A stretch of DNA of 64,000 bases from Sulfurivermis sp041678005 (GTDB lineage Bacteria; Pseudomonadota; Gammaproteobacteria; Thiohalomonadales; Thiohalomonadaceae), in contig JBAYOW010000009.1 of NCBI GenBank assembly GCA_041678005.1, positions 8,653-72,652 on the forward strand, written 5' to 3'. The stretch's first letter is position 1, and every line of letters begins with the position of its first letter. Positions 62,901 to 64,000 of this stretch are shown piece by piece. The position numbers were made by a program, and so were the translations under genes. The notes beneath the pieces are model-generated. The model worked only from the letters and a program-made list of their open reading frames with translations, did no database searches and was not told where the DNA came from.

Positions 62901-63754
62901 TGGCCGTGGAGGATGCGCGCACCATTCCTATCCTGCGTGATCCAGCTAAAATTAATGATGATACCGATACCGTATTTTATTTCCCTGGTTGTGGCTCGGA
63001 GCGCCTGTTCTCCGAGATAGGCCTGGCGACCTTGGCGATGCTTTATCACAGTGGTGCACAGACTGTCTTGCCACCAGGCTATCTGTGTTGTGGTTATCCA
63101 CAGATTGCCAGCGGTGATGCAGTGCGGGGCAAGCGTATTTCCACTGATAACCAGGTATTGTTCCATCGTCTGGCTAATACGCTTAACTATATGGATATCA
63201 AGACAGTGGTGGTTTCCTGTGGTACCTGCATGGATCAGTTACAGACCTATCGTTTCAGTGAGATTTTCCCAGGTTGCCGCCTGTTGGATATACATGAATA
63301 TCTGCTGGAAAAAGGCATTGAGCTAACAGGCGTAGCGGGACAGAAGTATCTTTATCACGATCCCTGCCATACTCCGATCAAGCGTCATGATCCAGTCGAA
63401 CTGGCTAGAACCTTACTAGGGCAGGAAGTCTTACTGTCGGATCGTTGTTGCGGTGAGGCAGGTTCATTCGCCATCAGTCGGCCAGATATCGCCAGCCAGG
63501 TGCGTTACCGTAAACAGGAAGAGTTGCACAAGGGCATACGTCAGCTCACTGGTGTTGAGCGCAGTAATGGCGAGGTCAAAATTCTGACCAGCTGTCCTTC
63601 ATGTCAGCAGGGATTGTTGCGCTATCGTGACGATACTGGAGCTGATGCGGGTTATATCGTGGTGGAGCTGGTGCGCCAGTTACATGGTGAGGACTGGCAG
63701 CGGCAGTTTGTTGAGCAAGTGCAAAAAGGCGGCATAGAGCGCGTATTGTTATAG
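59906..63754 (+). CDS. Large FAD/Fe-S oxidoreductase (DUF3683-type, D-lactate/glycolate dehydrogenase-like)
   Basis: This 1282-residue protein has a DUF3683-like N-terminus (about 1-140), an FAD-binding-4 domain with VIPRGGGTGYTGGAVPL (about 193), and an FAD-oxidase C-terminal domain (about 450-790, including HMHAGDGNVHTNIPV). Next comes a ferredoxin module with CLRCGKCKPVC and CTVCHRCLAPCPVN (about 817-890). Two CCG domains (CCGYPQ and CCGEAGS, about 1060 and 1180) complete it. This combines what GlcD, GlcE and GlcF or LldE-type proteins do in several chains. The 2-hydroxyacid substrate is unknown. Confidence 0.88.
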   Translation: MSSNSPVRIREIPYNYTSFSDREIVIRFIGEEMWQVLNRLRAERVTGRSARMLFEVLGDMWVITRNPFIQDDLIANRKRWNSLVQTLHQRLDQIVARANGNELALQLAAGARIAVRKFETWLSALGERRRQVQRRLVRLTRKDNIQFDGLARVSHVTDASDWRVEYPFVVITPDSEQEVAGIVKACIELGLTVIPRGGGTGYTGGAVPLYADSAVINTEKLLQLGEVESVALPGVAEPLPTVFVEAGVVTRRVAERAEAAGYVFAVDPTSQDASCIGGNIAMNAGGKKAVLWGTTLDNLAWWRMVTPTADWLEVERLNHDLGKIHEQEFAEFRLTRFAPDGKTIIGEPGTLRISSDELRKPGLGKDVTNKFLGGLPGVQKEGCDGLITSARFILHQMPKYIRTVCLEFFGADLRHAVPAIVEIKDYVDDLSDVVLAGLEHLDERYVRAVNYSTKAPRKELPKMVLLADIAGDDEDAVAAAASAVVRLANAREAEGFIAVSPEARHHFWLTRARTAAIAAHTNAFKLNEDVVIPLARLAEYSEGIERINIEQSTHNKLQMIDAVLAYLSDKLPELETISGYQHSAENDAIIADKQQAARELLLSVQQRWQQLLAQIDMPVVELPGLVDNGLLATAKQGDTLFNLLQRRDLRISYRREVERPLKEIFSGRDLAAVCARLDAIHAQIRASRLFVATHMHAGDGNVHTNIPVHSSDYAMMQEAERVVERIMALAESLGGVISGEHGIGITKFQFLHAATVTAFADYKQMVDPQGHFNRGKLLAGAGLDNAYTPSLRLLQQEALILEASEMDQLNSMVKDCLRCGKCKPVCSTHVPQANLLYSPRNKILATGLIVEAFLYEDQTRRGISLRHFAEMNDVADHCTVCHRCLAPCPVNIDFGDVTILMRNILRARGQKRRNLGTALSMAFLNATDPRTIKLMRKTMIQWGYAAQQLGYRLFRRAGLLGRGRPQATTGPMTVRTQVINFIKKPMPANLPAQPMRSLLAVEDARTIPILRDPAKINDDTDTVFYFPGCGSERLFSEIGLATLAMLYHSGAQTVLPPGYLCCGYPQIASGDAVRGKRISTDNQVLFHRLANTLNYMDIKTVVVSCGTCMDQLQTYRFSEIFPGCRLLDIHEYLLEKGIELTGVAGQKYLYHDPCHTPIKRHDPVELARTLLGQEVLLSDRCCGEAGSFAISRPDIASQVRYRKQEELHKGIRQLTGVERSNGEVKILTSCPSCQQGLLRYRDDTGADAGYIVVELVRQLHGEDWQRQFVEQVQKGGIERVLL

Positions 63755-63790
63755 TCGGGTGTTTTTCATTGCTTTTTGAATCCATCAATA

Positions 63791-63822
63791 AAAAACCGGT
63801 GATCGAGGATCACCGGTTTTTT
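63791..63822 (+). terminator. Bidirectional rho-independent terminator
   Basis: AAAAACCGGTGATC and GATCACCGGTTTTTT form a 13-base stem with loop GAG and flanking A and T runs, so it can stop transcription from both the dehydrogenase and the converging histone-like gene. Confidence 0.92.
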
Positions 63823-63855
63823 GTTGATGGCTAAGCTGCGCTCGCCGGAGAAGAA

Positions 63856-64000
63856 TTATTTTTTCTTCTTGGCGACTACTTTTTTCTTGGGAGCGGCCTT
63901 TTTCACTACAGTCTTCTTGGCGACCACCTTTTTCTTGGGAGCGGCCTTTTTCGCTACAGCCTTCTTGGCGACCACCTTTTTCTTGGGAGCGGCCTTTTTC
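63856..64000 (-). CDS. Lysine-rich histone H1-like protein (C-terminal part)
   Basis: The minus strand encodes 47 residues up to the TAA at 63856, built from 16-residue repeats of the form KKAAPKKKVVAKKAVA with small changes; the gene continues past the right edge. The composition is that of bacterial histone H1-like DNA-binding proteins (AlgP or HC2-like tails), which condense DNA. The repeat corresponds to a 48-bp tandem DNA repeat whose number could vary. Confidence 0.85.
   Translation of the reverse strand, partial: KKAAPKKKVVAKKAVAKKAAPKKKVVAKKTVVKKAAPKKKVVAKKKK

Overview
The window looks like a chromosomal segment of a gammaproteobacterium. The evidence is gene content and order: class I adenylate cyclase (cyaA), the LptM lipoprotein, lolB, ubiC, xerC with its DUF484 partner, the block hemA-prfA-prmC-moeB-ispE-tRNA(Gln)-prs-rplY-pth-ychF, and aroB followed at a distance by a DamX-like SPOR protein. 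Several periplasmic or cytosolic rhodaneses, a c-type cytochrome fused to DUF302 and an adenosylcobalamin-type ribonucleotide reductase suggest a free-living sulfur- or redox-active lineage, but I cannot name the genus.

Layout. 1-2365: biotin genes bioB-bioF-bioH (minus strand; bioH runs off the left edge), with comF divergent. 3796-8258: a Fur-box promoter and an iron(III) ABC transporter (binding protein, fused permease, ATPase) with a membrane-anchored thioredoxin. 8767-15272: minus-strand run ubiC, recG, M48 protease, SH3 protein, CHASE2 cyclase, ridA. 15455-18620: sulfur/redox patch with two rhodaneses, an ATP-grasp gene carrying an apparent frameshift, a decayed thioredoxin remnant and an ArsR repressor with palindromic operators. 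19011-26794: aroB, dgt, WGR protein, DamX-like AAA-SPOR protein, hemE, a periplasmic rhodanese pair and an orphan FliL-like protein. 26935-34436: xerC, DUF484, lysA, lptM, an enolase-superfamily gene, a MazG-like pyrophosphohydrolase and cyaA; dapF, usually found between lysA and DUF484, is absent. 34449-38862: DUF302, cytochrome c-DUF302, JAMM peptidase, lolB and a TPR lipoprotein. 39000-48382: the conserved housekeeping block. 48450-51923: trmL, pyrD, degQ and hsp20 with a clear sigma-32 promoter. 51967-57545: NrdR-box promoter, a structured leader and class II ribonucleotide reductase nrdJ interrupted by two inteins, followed by a small NrdJb-like partner. 57565-63754: an RlhA-like U32 protein, a small secreted protein and a 1282-residue FAD/Fe-S dehydrogenase. 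The right edge holds the lysine-rich tail of a histone H1-like protein.

Three intergenic regions (3282-3782, 8313-8692, 18629-18931) are copies of one MITE-like element with shared terminal inverted repeats. Two copies still show 9-10 bp target duplications. The most unusual features are this MITE family, the double-intein nrdJ (one intein at the catalytic cysteine, with a probably dead endonuclease), the interleaved inverted repeats in the nrdJ leader, and a pair of direct repeats bracketing DUF484-xerC exactly where dapF should be.
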